DNA from: an uncultured Bacteroidales bacterium
GTDB lineage: Bacteria > Bacteroidota > Bacteroidia > Bacteroidales > Bacteroidaceae
NCBI GenBank assembly: GCA_945828345.1
Contig: CALZRA010000013.1
Span: 1-32,942, forward strand
DNA: 32,942 bases
Direction of reading: 5' to 3'
Part shown: positions 11,576-22,369 of the stretch, in pieces
Position numbering within the stretch: the stretch's first letter is position 1
How the letters are laid out: every line of letters starts with the position of its first letter
Program-made: the position numbers and the translations under genes
Notes under the pieces: generated by a model
What the model saw: the letters and a program-made list of their open reading frames with translations, nothing else
Told to the model about the DNA's origin: nothing
Database searches by the model: none

Positions 11576-11606
11576 TTGTGTTGTAACTGCAAAATACCTA
11601 CATTTG
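11576..11606 (+). promoter_or_regulatory. Bacteroidota-type promoter for the GH20 gene
   Basis: A TTG (11576-11578) is followed after 20 bases by TACATTTG (11599-11606), a full match to the -7 pattern TAnnTTTG of the main Bacteroidota sigma factor. Transcription would start near 11613, giving a leader of about 100 bases before the ATG at 11717. Confidence 0.7.
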
Positions 11607-11716
11607 CAGCGGTGTGCGCAGCGTGCCTTTGCTTTCTTTCTCCATGTGGTCAATGCAGGCTGCGCTTTCTTGCCGTGAATTTATTCTATCCTAAACCTAA
11701 CCATAAATCTTACACA

Positions 11717-14700
11717 ATGAAGCACAAGTTATTATTGAGCTTATTGCTTTGTCTGCTGGCGTGGCCCTGGGCCGCATCGGCACAGACATCGTTTGTCAAT
11801 CTTACGCCCAAGCCCAAGTCGATGACGGTTAACGAAGGGTCGTTGGCCCTTCCCGCTGACTTCGTGGTGAGCTATCCAGCCAGCCTCGACGCAGACATGG
11901 TCGAGGAGGTGAACAAGTTCATCACCGTCTACAACCACGCCACGGGCAGCCGTGTCAAAGCCGCAGCCGACAAGGCGGACGCCTTGTTCCAGGTGGAAAA
12001 GACCACGGCTGCAGAAGGCAGCAAGCCCGGTGTCTACACCCTGACCGTCGCATCCGGCGGCGTTACTATCGGCGCGCCCGATGCCCTCGGCCTGTTCTAC
12101 GCTTTCCAGAGCGTCAAGAAAATGTTGCCTGCCAATGTCATGGCCAATGTGGCCGACCCTGAGGTTACCACTTATGCCCTGCCGTTGGTCACTATCGAGG
12201 ACGAGCCGCGCTTTGAGTATCGTGGTTTCATGCTCGACGTGTCGCGCCACTTCTTCACCGTGGAGGACATCAAGCGTATGCTCGACGTGATGGCCTACTA
12301 CAAGATGAACCGCTTCCACTGGCACCTCAGCGACGACCAGGGCTGGCGCATCGAAATCAAGAAATATCCCAAGCTGACCGAGGTGGGAAGCATCGCTTCC
12401 AACTGCCGTCTTACGGATATGTACAGCCACACGATGTATTGGCAGAACAAGCCCTACGGCCCTTACTTCTATACGCAAGATGAAATCCGCGACGTGGTGG
12501 CCTACGCCCAGAAGCTCCACATCGACATTGTTCCCGAAATCGATATGCCCGGCCACTTCACCGCTGCCATGGCATCCTATCCCGAATATAGCTGTACTCC
12601 TGATGGTTCGCACGCGGTGCAAACCAATCAAGGTGGCGTTTGGAACGACGTGCTCAATGTGGCCAACGAAGGTGCTGTAGCGTTTGCCAAGGGAATCTTG
12701 GAAGAGATAATGGAACTGTTCCCCTACGAGCGCGTTCATATCGGTGGCGACGAGTGCCCCACCACTGCATGGGAAAGCAACGCCGAATGTCAGGCAAAAT
12801 ACGCAGAGTTGGGATTGACAAATTACCGCCAGCTTCAGAGCCATTTCATCAAGGAAATGTCCGACTTTGTGCAGTCCAAAGGTCGCAAGCTTTCCGTGTG
12901 GAATGAGTCTATCACGGCTGCAAATGCTGACTTGAAAACGGTGCAGAGCACGGGTGCAATGGTATATTGTTGGATGCCTGCCGAAGATGGTGTTACCAAA
13001 GCTGCCGAGTTGGGCTTGAGCCGCATCTACACGCCGCAATATCCTTTCTATATCAACAAATACCAAGGCGATCCCTCGCTTGATCCCCCTGCTGCGGGCT
13101 ATGGCAACGAGGACGTGATGAAGGTGTACGAAAAGCCCATCCCAGAGAATGTTGATGCCGGTATTCAGGCTACCTTCTGGACCGAGGTTGTCAGCGACCG
13201 CGACTATTTGGAGTGGCTCACCTTGCCGCGTCTCACCGCCATTGCCGAAGCTGGTTGGACTCCGCAGGCCAACCGCACCTTCTCCGACTTCCAGCAGCGC
13301 ATCACCGCCGACACGCTCCTGCTCAACTACGGCAACTACAAGTGGTGCGACTATCAGATGGTGGGCTGGGAGAAGCCCGGAGTGCCCAAGCCCAATGTCA
13401 GCACGGACGAAACCAAGTATTATTACCGCTTGATTTCGGGTGTGACTGGAAATGATAACCGAGTAGGACGTTGTATCGAGCTGGTGGCAGAAGGGTCGCC
13501 GTTGCTTACCACATGGAGTGAAAAAGATGTTGCTGTCAACCGCTTGTGGACCAACACGCAGGCTGCTGAAGGTGCTGATAACTACGATTATCAGTGGTGG
13601 TACATCGAAGCTGACCCTGCAGGCACTGGCAAGTATGCACTGGTCTGCAAGGCAAAACCCAATGGTTCGGTGAACCCAACTCCTCTTAATTCTTCAAATA
13701 TTGCGACTGCCCGTTGGAATTATGATGATGCTGGTAAGCATTACAATTTTGTCTTGGGCTCAGGTGCAAGTGGCAAAGTCGGCGACAACTATTTCTATAC
13801 CATTTGCAGCGACCAGCAAGCTTCTGGAAATTACCTGAACTCTTCCATGAATGGCCAAGGGTATGCTGTAAACATCTATAGCCTTGATGCCAGCACAAAG
13901 TGGCAATTCGCTCCCATGGCTGTTGCCGAGCCCGAACCGCCTACTGTCATCTACCCCAAAGCCAATACGGCGGAGAAGAAGTATTATTATCGCATTGTGA
14001 GCAATTACAATGGAGATGATAGCAAACGAATAGGCAAGTGTATAGAGCTTATCCATGAGGGCTCTCCATTGGCAAGCAATGTATCTGCTCAGGTCAATCG
14101 TTTGTGGCCCAATGATGTGGCAACGGAGGGTGCCGATAATTACGATTACCAATGGTGGAGTGTGGAGGCAGACCCGGAAGGAAGTGGCAGATTTGCGTTG
14201 GTGTGCAAAGCATTCCCTGATGGTTCGGTCAAGAGCACACCTGTTCACAAAACATCGGGCGAAGCTTCTGCATCCGCAGACGGACGTTGGGACTACGACA
14301 CCGAGAATAAGTATTACGACTTCATCTTGGGTGGTTTAGGTTCTGTAAATGGCAACTACTACTATACCATTCACACTCCGCAGTCTGTAAATGGTAGCGT
14401 TACGTGGTATATGAATGTTGCGGGTAGTCCACAAAATTATTCCATCAATCTTTGGAGCGATGCAAGTAATACCAGAGCCGGCTACTGGGAATTCGTCCCT
14501 GCTGACAACTATTACGACATCAACTTCACGCCGCTCACCTACGGCGAGACCTATATGTTCAGCAATGCGGTAGAGGGCTTTGATGCCACGGCGCTTGCAG
14601 CAGCTGCCGGCAACACGAGCCTGCTCCACAGCAGCGACCCGTTTGCCGCCAATGCCTGGACCATCACCTCTTCCCAGGTTTCCGAGTTCTACGGCGTGCA

Positions 14701-15907
14701 GCAGCTCAACTTGCAGAACGCCACCACGGGCCAGTACATCAGCGGTGCAGCTTCTTCTTACAGCAATCGCGTGGGCTATCCCGTATCAGTCGATGCCAGC
14801 ACCAAGGCCACGGTTTCCTTGGCCTTCGACGAAAGTTGCGGTGAGTATCGTCTGAAAATCAACGACCGCAGCTTCTTCCCCTTGGTAGAGGCCGGCACCG
14901 TGAGCAGCGGCAGCACCATCAGCGGGGCCACCTACGATGCACCCCGCATCCAGGGAGCCACGTGGAACGTGACGCGCGTCAAGCCCGTTACCTTCAACTG
15001 CGAGAAAACCGACGGAACTTCGCTGGGCAGCTTCACGCGCTACGTCGATGCCGAATTGGCCGAAGTGTCGCTCAGCCTGACTCCCGAAATCGAGGCTTAC
15101 GCCGTGCAGTCGATGACGGAGACCGCCGAGAACGTCTATACCGTGGTCTACGCCGACGCTACGAATGTGGAAATCCTCGACAGCAAGGAAACCTATGAGG
15201 TGGCACGCGCCTTCACCGCCGACCAACTCACCTACACCCGCAACTTCAGCCACACCGGCTGGCAGGCTTGGTACATGCCCTTCGCCATGAGCTATGACGA
15301 TTGGAAGGACAACTTCGATGTAGCCCGCCTGAACGACGTTCACCAGTACGACGACGATGAAGACGGCGTGGCCGACCGCACCGAACTCGAAGTGATGTAC
15401 GTGAAGAGCGGACGCATCGAGGCCAACACGCCCTACCTCATTCGCGCCAAGGAGACCGGTGAAAATCGCATCGAGCTGACGAATGCCGTGGTACAGCCCA
15501 CCCTTCAGAACCAGTTCGACGTGACTTCGTGGAACAACCGCTACGTCTTCACCGGCACCTACACGCAGATTCCCGGCTCGACCATGTACGCCGAAGGCTA
15601 CTACGCCCTCTCTGGCGGAGCCTTGCAGCAGGCGCAGCACTCCAGTGCGTCGCTCGGTGCCTTCCGCTGGTATTTGCAGGTACTCGACCGCTCGGCCCAG
15701 GTGGCAGCAGCTCCCAAGGTCATCAGCGTGCGCGTAGTGGGCGAGGACGAGCCAACCACAGGCATCCGTCCCCTGCAGCCCGTGGAGCAAGACCAGCCGC
15801 TCAATGTCTACGACCTCAACGGTCGCCTCGTACTTCGCGGCGCGCGCAGCCTCGACACCTTGCCCAAGGGCGTCTACGTGGTGAACGGCAAGAAGTTTAT
15901 CAAGTAA
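11717..15907 (+). CDS. Secreted GH20 beta-N-acetylhexosaminidase with duplicated accessory domains
   Basis: This large extracellular enzyme (1396 residues) probably removes terminal beta-linked GlcNAc or GalNAc from glycans. A signal peptide (MKHKLLLSLL..., cleavage after A22) is followed by a GH20b-like domain (about 25-160) and the GH20 catalytic barrel (about 165-530). The catalytic pair is D345-E346 in HIGGDE. Next come two tandem copies of an unknown domain (about 566-735 and 755-930) sharing NYDYQWW, a further beta-rich domain (about 930-1090), and a C-terminus (NVYDLNGRLVLRG...LPKGVYVVNGKKFIK) like type IX type A sorting domains. In-frame codons upstream from 11576 overlap the promoter; the signal peptide fixes the ATG at 11717. 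The middle of the gene is visibly less GC-rich than its ends. Confidence 0.93.
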   Translation: MKHKLLLSLLLCLLAWPWAASAQTSFVNLTPKPKSMTVNEGSLALPADFVVSYPASLDADMVEEVNKFITVYNHATGSRVKAAADKADALFQVEKTTAAEGSKPGVYTLTVASGGVTIGAPDALGLFYAFQSVKKMLPANVMANVADPEVTTYALPLVTIEDEPRFEYRGFMLDVSRHFFTVEDIKRMLDVMAYYKMNRFHWHLSDDQGWRIEIKKYPKLTEVGSIASNCRLTDMYSHTMYWQNKPYGPYFYTQDEIRDVVAYAQKLHIDIVPEIDMPGHFTAAMASYPEYSCTPDGSHAVQTNQGGVWNDVLNVANEGAVAFAKGILEEIMELFPYERVHIGGDECPTTAWESNAECQAKYAELGLTNYRQLQSHFIKEMSDFVQSKGRKLSVWNESITAANADLKTVQSTGAMVYCWMPAEDGVTKAAELGLSRIYTPQYPFYINKYQGDPSLDPPAAGYGNEDVMKVYEKPIPENVDAGIQATFWTEVVSDRDYLEWLTLPRLTAIAEAGWTPQANRTFSDFQQRITADTLLLNYGNYKWCDYQMVGWEKPGVPKPNVSTDETKYYYRLISGVTGNDNRVGRCIELVAEGSPLLTTWSEKDVAVNRLWTNTQAAEGADNYDYQWWYIEADPAGTGKYALVCKAKPNGSVNPTPLNSSNIATARWNYDDAGKHYNFVLGSGASGKVGDNYFYTICSDQQASGNYLNSSMNGQGYAVNIYSLDASTKWQFAPMAVAEPEPPTVIYPKANTAEKKYYYRIVSNYNGDDSKRIGKCIELIHEGSPLASNVSAQVNRLWPNDVATEGADNYDYQWWSVEADPEGSGRFALVCKAFPDGSVKSTPVHKTSGEASASADGRWDYDTENKYYDFILGGLGSVNGNYYYTIHTPQSVNGSVTWYMNVAGSPQNYSINLWSDASNTRAGYWEFVPADNYYDINFTPLTYGETYMFSNAVEGFDATALAAAAGNTSLLHSSDPFAANAWTITSSQVSEFYGVQQLNLQNATTGQYISGAASSYSNRVGYPVSVDASTKATVSLAFDESCGEYRLKINDRSFFPLVEAGTVSSGSTISGATYDAPRIQGATWNVTRVKPVTFNCEKTDGTSLGSFTRYVDAELAEVSLSLTPEIEAYAVQSMTETAENVYTVVYADATNVEILDSKETYEVARAFTADQLTYTRNFSHTGWQAWYMPFAMSYDDWKDNFDVARLNDVHQYDDDEDGVADRTELEVMYVKSGRIEANTPYLIRAKETGENRIELTNAVVQPTLQNQFDVTSWNNRYVFTGTYTQIPGSTMYAEGYYALSGGALQQAQHSSASLGAFRWYLQVLDRSAQVAAAPKVISVRVVGEDEPTTGIRPLQPVEQDQPLNVYDLNGRLVLRGARSLDTLPKGVYVVNGKKFIK

Positions 15908-15932
15908 AATGGAATCCTCAAAACACGTGTTT

Positions 15933-16100
15933 ATGAAGAAGCCCTATCAAGTTCCACACGCCATAACCGTCCGCCTGCGTGCCGAAGCTCCCTTCCTCGC
16001 CACTTCGAACATCACCATAGGCGGCTCCACCGACCACTTCGACGCCAACCAGCTCGAAGAGCCCTCGGGCTGGGAAGAGTGGTGTCAGGAGGAAGAATAG
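15933..16100 (+). CDS. Small unknown protein directly after the GH20 gene
   Basis: A 55-residue product starts MKKPYQVPHAITVRLR; an ATG at 15909 would add eight residues and begins one base after the GH20 stop. It has no transmembrane span or clear signal peptide. A basic N-terminal part with two prolines is followed by APFLATSNITIGGSTDHF and an acidic, tryptophan-containing tail (about SGWEEWCQEEE). In my recollection, short proteins with an MKK-Y-x-x-P start and an acidic or Trp-rich end are common and uncharacterised in Prevotella-like genomes; I cannot verify this here. It is probably translated from the GH20 transcript. The function is unknown. Confidence 0.55.
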   Translation: MKKPYQVPHAITVRLRAEAPFLATSNITIGGSTDHFDANQLEEPSGWEEWCQEEE

Positions 16101-16157
16101 TTGTTACAGGCTTTAGAGCGCTTGGATGGCTATAGCTCTCTATAGAAGTCTATAGCT

Positions 16158-16469
16158 ATTCCAGCGTTCAAGGCCCGCCCCGGAGGGGCAACAGCGCATA
16201 GCCCAGGGCAACGCCCTGGGAATGTTAACCGCCGCAAAGTGCGCCCTGCAAGGGCAAAAGCATAGATTCGAAACGTGTGTTTTCTAACGCTTTTGCCCTT
16301 TCAGGGCGCACTTCATCGCCTCTTTTCCCCCAGGGCGTTGACTGCGTCTTCCTCCTCCTCGCTCGGTATAGCTGGAGCAAGCTCCGCTCTACTCTCGCTC
16401 CTTCGTCGGTTGCCCTGGGCTATGCGCTGTTGCCCCTCCGGGGCGGGCTTTGAACGCTTGACTTCCAAT
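16158..16469. repeat. Palindromic intergenic element, copy A (with insertion)
   Basis: The outer arms 16163-16220 and 16409-16460 are largely reverse complements: GCGTTCAAGG, a GCCCCGGAGGGGC hairpin, GCGCATAGCCC and the mirror image. The inner arms near 16236-16261 and 16286-16313 are also complementary (GTGCGCCCT...AGGGCAAAAGC). The same architecture occurs at 24438-24938. The element lies between the converging GH20 and POT genes. No protein is encoded; the short open frames inside are products of the repeat. Confidence 0.85.
16341..16412. repeat. 68-base insertion in palindromic element A, bounded by GTTG
   Basis: Compared with copy B, element A has extra sequence between CAGGGCGTTG and TTGCCCTGGGC. 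The extra part (16341-16408) is flanked by GTTG at 16337-16340 and 16409-16412, like a short target duplication. It contains the small inverted repeat GGAGCAAGCTCC. Its nature is unknown; it may be another small repeat. Confidence 0.5.
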
Positions 16470-16524
16470 GGTGGCTCACTATAGCTCACTATCCCAATCT
16501 ATCTCCCTCTCACCTCCTTAACGA

Positions 16525-16568
16525 AGAAAGGCCCCACAGGCGGAAACTACCGCCTGTGGGGCCTTTCT
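16525..16568. terminator. Bidirectional terminator between the converging GH20 and POT genes
   Basis: A perfect 19-bp inverted repeat (16525-16543 with 16550-16568) has a 6-base loop and A/T-rich ends (AGAAAGG and CCTTTCT). It can end transcripts from both sides. It lies 25 bases beyond the POT stop. Confidence 0.9.
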
Positions 16569-16593
16569 TATGCGCTGGAGCGACAGAGGGGCA

Positions 16594-18132
16594 TCAGGCC
16601 ACCTTCTCCAGCTTCTTGATGATGGCAAAGATGAAGGCTGCGCTGAGCAGGCAGATGCCGGCCAGTACGCCCCAGATAATGGGCAGCGAGACATCTGCGC
16701 CCCACAGCAGGCCCGGAATCATTACCAGCTGGTTACCGATGGCCGTGGCGGCAAACCACAAGCCCATCATCAGACCGGCATACTTCGGGGGAGCCACCTT
16801 GCTCACGAAGCTGATGCCGATGGGGGAGAGCAGCAGCTCTGCAAAGGTCAACACGAGATAGGTGGAGATGAGCAGGTTCGCGCTCACGCGGGCGGGGTCT
16901 GCGCCAGCCTTAATGGCGTCGGCCTGGGCCAGCGGGGAGAGCAGGCCGAAGGAGCACGACATCATCAGGAAGAAGGCTGCGGCAGCCACCAGCATACCCA
17001 AGCCAATCTTGCGCGGGCTCGAAGGCTCCTTGCCCTTGCGGTTCAGCCAGCCGAAGAGGGCCACGCTCACGGGAGTCAGGGCCACCACATAGCAGGGGTT
17101 GAACTGCTGGAAGATGGGGGCCACCACCTTCACGCCTTCGGGCGAGATTTCCGTGTACTTCCAGGCCAGGAAGAGGGCGGGCAGCACCACGACTGCGCTG
17201 CTGATAGCCTTGCCTTTGCTCGTCTTGCTCTGGAACAGGCCGAACAGGCCGTACACGATGAAGATGCAGGCCACGAGGTTCGTCACGTCGAAGGCCATGC
17301 TCTGCAGGCCGAACGACTGCGTCTGCGTGTAGTCGCGGGCAAACAGCGTCAGCGTGTTACCGTTCTGGTGGAAAGCCATCCAGAAGAAGATGACCACGGC
17401 AAACACCAGACAGAGGCAAACGATGCGCTCCTTTGTCTCGGCGGGCGAGAGTTCCTGCACTTTCACCGCACCCTTGTCCGCCTGCTGGCCCTTCTTCTCG
17501 TTGGCCAGCACGTGCTTGTAGGTGCCGCTGAAGGCGTAGTAGATAGCGATCGACACAATCAGGCTCGCGCAGGCCACGGCAAAGGCAAAGTGGTACGACT
17601 CGGCCTCCGTCTGGCCCAGGCTCGTCTGCGCCCATTCCATAATCTTGATAGCGGCGGTCGGGGCGAACATGGCACCGATGTTGATGGCCATGTAGAAGAG
17701 GCTGAAGCCACTGTCGCGCTTGTCGGCGAAGCGTTCTTCGTCGTAGAGCTTGCCCACCATGACCTGCAGGTTGCCCTTGAAGAGGCCCGTACCCAGACTG
17801 ATCAGAATCAGGGCTGCGCCCATGGCCACGATGGCCACCGTGTCACTGCCCAAGGGGGCGGAGAGCAGCAGGTAGCCGATAAACATGATGAAGATACCGG
17901 TAGTCACCATCTTGCCGAAGCCGAACTTGTCGGCAGCGATGCCGCCGATGACGGGCAGGAAGTACACCATCATCAGGAAGGTGGAGTAAATACCGCTCGC
18001 GGTGCCGGTTGCGAAGCCGAAGTTGGCTTGCAGGTAAAGCAGGAACACGGCCAGCATCGTGTAGTAGCCGAAACGTTCGCCCGTGTTGGCTAACGCCAGG
18101 GCCCAAAGCCCTTTAGGTTGTCCTTCAAACAT
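16594..18132 (-). CDS. POT-family proton-dependent oligopeptide transporter
   Basis: A 512-residue inner-membrane protein of the proton-dependent oligopeptide transporter family (major facilitator superfamily), expected to import di- and tripeptides. It has many hydrophobic spans and the N-terminal signature NTGERFGYY, a form of ExxERFxYY. The second family signature region lies around GTGLFKGNLQVMVGKLY and FSLFYMAINIGAMFAP. The first glutamate of ExxER is Asn16 here, while E19-R20 are kept. Similar SNMGERFGFY forms are, as I recall, usual in Bacteroidota members. The gene lies 86 bases after uvrA on the same strand, and no clear promoter box is visible in that gap. The exact substrate is not readable. 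Confidence 0.9.
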   Translation of the reverse strand: MFEGQPKGLWALALANTGERFGYYTMLAVFLLYLQANFGFATGTASGIYSTFLMMVYFLPVIGGIAADKFGFGKMVTTGIFIMFIGYLLLSAPLGSDTVAIVAMGAALILISLGTGLFKGNLQVMVGKLYDEERFADKRDSGFSLFYMAINIGAMFAPTAAIKIMEWAQTSLGQTEAESYHFAFAVACASLIVSIAIYYAFSGTYKHVLANEKKGQQADKGAVKVQELSPAETKERIVCLCLVFAVVIFFWMAFHQNGNTLTLFARDYTQTQSFGLQSMAFDVTNLVACIFIVYGLFGLFQSKTSKGKAISSAVVVLPALFLAWKYTEISPEGVKVVAPIFQQFNPCYVVALTPVSVALFGWLNRKGKEPSSPRKIGLGMLVAAAAFFLMMSCSFGLLSPLAQADAIKAGADPARVSANLLISTYLVLTFAELLLSPIGISFVSKVAPPKYAGLMMGLWFAATAIGNQLVMIPGLLWGADVSLPIIWGVLAGICLLSAAFIFAIIKKLEKVA

Positions 18133-18218
18133 AAATTTAAGAAGTTGTTTAGGGTTATTATTGAGTGAATTTGAGTTTCAGAGGTGATGAGGTGTTGCGC
18201 TTCGCGCAGGTTATGAGG

Positions 18219-21092
<2,874 letters not shown>

Positions 21093-21189
21093 GTCTCGTG
21101 CCGTGATTTCCTGCCGCCCTGCCGTTTCCGTGCGGTGTGCAGCCGGGTGGGTGAGTGCCGTCGGCCTTGGGGTGGGGCGGTGTGGTCTG

Positions 21190-21888
21190 CTATTCCGTGG
21201 TTCCTGTGCCCGGCTCCGTATAGCCGCGCAGGATGTTGATGGTCTTCTTGATGTGGTAGCGTTTGCCGTCGGCGCCACGTGCCTCGATGAGCAGGTAGTA
21301 GGCCCCGTCGGGCACGTCGCTGCCGCCGCTGCGTCCGTCCCAGCCGTCGGCGGGGTCGTTCCACTCAAAGAGCTTCTTGCCCCAGCGGCTGAAGACCTGC
21401 GCCTTGAAGCTCACGATGCTGGTGTAGCCCTCCTTCACGCGGAACACGTCGTTGATGCCATCGCCGTTCGGCGTGAAGGCGTTGGGCACTTCGAGCTTCG
21501 ACTCCGAGATGGTCACCGCGAAGGGCTCGTCCATCTGGTAGGCTATCGTGTCGTTGCCCAGCACGAACGAAACCAGCAGTTCCACCTGGAAGGCGCCCGA
21601 CTGCACGAAGGTGTACTGCGTGTCCTCCTCGTAGCGCACCAGGAAGGGCTTCTCTTCGCCCATCTTCCGGAACTGCCATTCGTAGAGGGGCGTGTAGCCG
21701 CCCACGTTTTCGGGATTGGCCTTGAAGGTGCATACCAGCGGGGCCGACCCGTCATACTGCACGTCCTCCACCTCCTGGCCCTCCTCGTCTGTGTAGGTCA
21801 TGGTGGGGTTTGCGTTCGGATAGTCGTTTTGCGCTGCCGCGCCCGCAAAGGCCAGCAGGCAGCACAGCAGGCTCATAAGCTGTTTCAT
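21190..21888 (-). CDS. Secreted protein with PKD-like region and type IX type B C-terminal sorting domain
   Basis: A 232-residue exported protein. Its signal peptide (MKQLMSLLCCLLAFAGAAA, cut before Q20) is followed by a PKD-like beta region (about 45-128). The gliding-motility-associated C-terminal domain occupies about 131-220, with the hallmark VPNAFTPNGDGINDVFRV and SRWGKKLFEW...WDGRSGG. This type B domain directs export through the type IX system. Such domains usually sit at the end of long adhesins; here it makes up nearly half of the protein. uvrA starts 97 bases downstream on the same strand. The short length and single PKD-like region suggest a small surface or secreted factor of unknown role. 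Confidence 0.85.
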   Translation of the reverse strand: MKQLMSLLCCLLAFAGAAAQNDYPNANPTMTYTDEEGQEVEDVQYDGSAPLVCTFKANPENVGGYTPLYEWQFRKMGEEKPFLVRYEEDTQYTFVQSGAFQVELLVSFVLGNDTIAYQMDEPFAVTISESKLEVPNAFTPNGDGINDVFRVKEGYTSIVSFKAQVFSRWGKKLFEWNDPADGWDGRSGGSDVPDGAYYLLIEARGADGKRYHIKKTINILRGYTEPGTGTTE

Positions 21889-21914
21889 GTCGTGTCGTCA
21901 CAGAAAGTTCGCAG

Positions 21915-21922
21915 CAAAATTA
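21915..21922 (-). promoter_or_regulatory. -7 promoter box for the type B sorting-domain gene
   Basis: The minus strand reads TAATTTTG followed by CTGCG, a full match to TAnnTTTG, 27 bases upstream of the ATG at 21888. A TTTG occurs 12 bases upstream, which is closer than the usual 19-21, so the -33 box is uncertain. Nothing else is evident in the left half of the gap 21889-22369 apart from the palindrome CCACATGTGG at 22063-22072. Confidence 0.5.
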
Positions 21923-22130
21923 GTCATTCTTGGCCAAACATTTTGCCCTGTGGCATACAAATCGGCAGCCAAGTGCCCCCTCCGCAGGCTTTTCGCCTGA
22001 TTTTCTTGCAGAAAGCCTCCCGCGCCGCCCTTCTGCGCTACATTAACCCCGATTTTTTAAAACCACATGTGGCATTTCGCTCCAAAGAAAGGTTTCAAAA
22101 GTTAAAGTATTGGTTTTCAGCGCAAAAACG

Positions 22131-22162
22131 TTTCGCCGACCTTGCCGAATGCCCTACCTTTG
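22131..22162 (+). promoter_or_regulatory. Bacteroidota-type promoter for the RlpA-like gene
   Basis: TTTC (22131-22134), a 20-base spacer and TACCTTTG (22155-22162) match the -33/-7 pattern. Transcription would start near 22169, leaving a leader of about 200 bases before the ATG at 22370. The leader contains short GC-rich pairings but no riboswitch I can name. Confidence 0.65.
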
Positions 22163-22369
22163 CACCCGTAAACCTCACGGGGACGTGCAGCCAACGCCCC
22201 GCCTGTGCCCGCTGTCAGGCTCAGGGCCGGCTGCCCTGCGACTCCCTTTTCCAACATATACGGTGCGCACACATACGGGTGCCACGCAGCCCCTGCTAAG
22301 GCTGTTCGTGAGAGATGACACCCGCCGCACTCCCGGAACCGTGGCAGTCCCTGTGGCAAAACAAACGAA

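Noticed and set aside
11576-11716. Upstream TTG start for the GH20 protein
   Set aside because: It would coincide with the promoter and place 47 Cys-rich residues ahead of a clear signal peptide.
16570-18093. Long plus-strand open frame (507 codons) opposite the POT gene
   Set aside because: The translation is low-complexity, His/Gln/Glu-rich and matches no family. It is the mirror of a GC-rich membrane protein gene with clear POT motifs.
21093-21368. N-terminal extension of UvrA to 21368
   Set aside because: The extra 92 residues are low-complexity, overlap the 3' end of the upstream gene and are not part of UvrA proteins.
22169-22369. Riboswitch (cobalamin type considered) in the rlpA leader
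   Set aside because: Short GC-rich pairings exist but the conserved core words of that riboswitch are not there, and RlpA is not a usual target.
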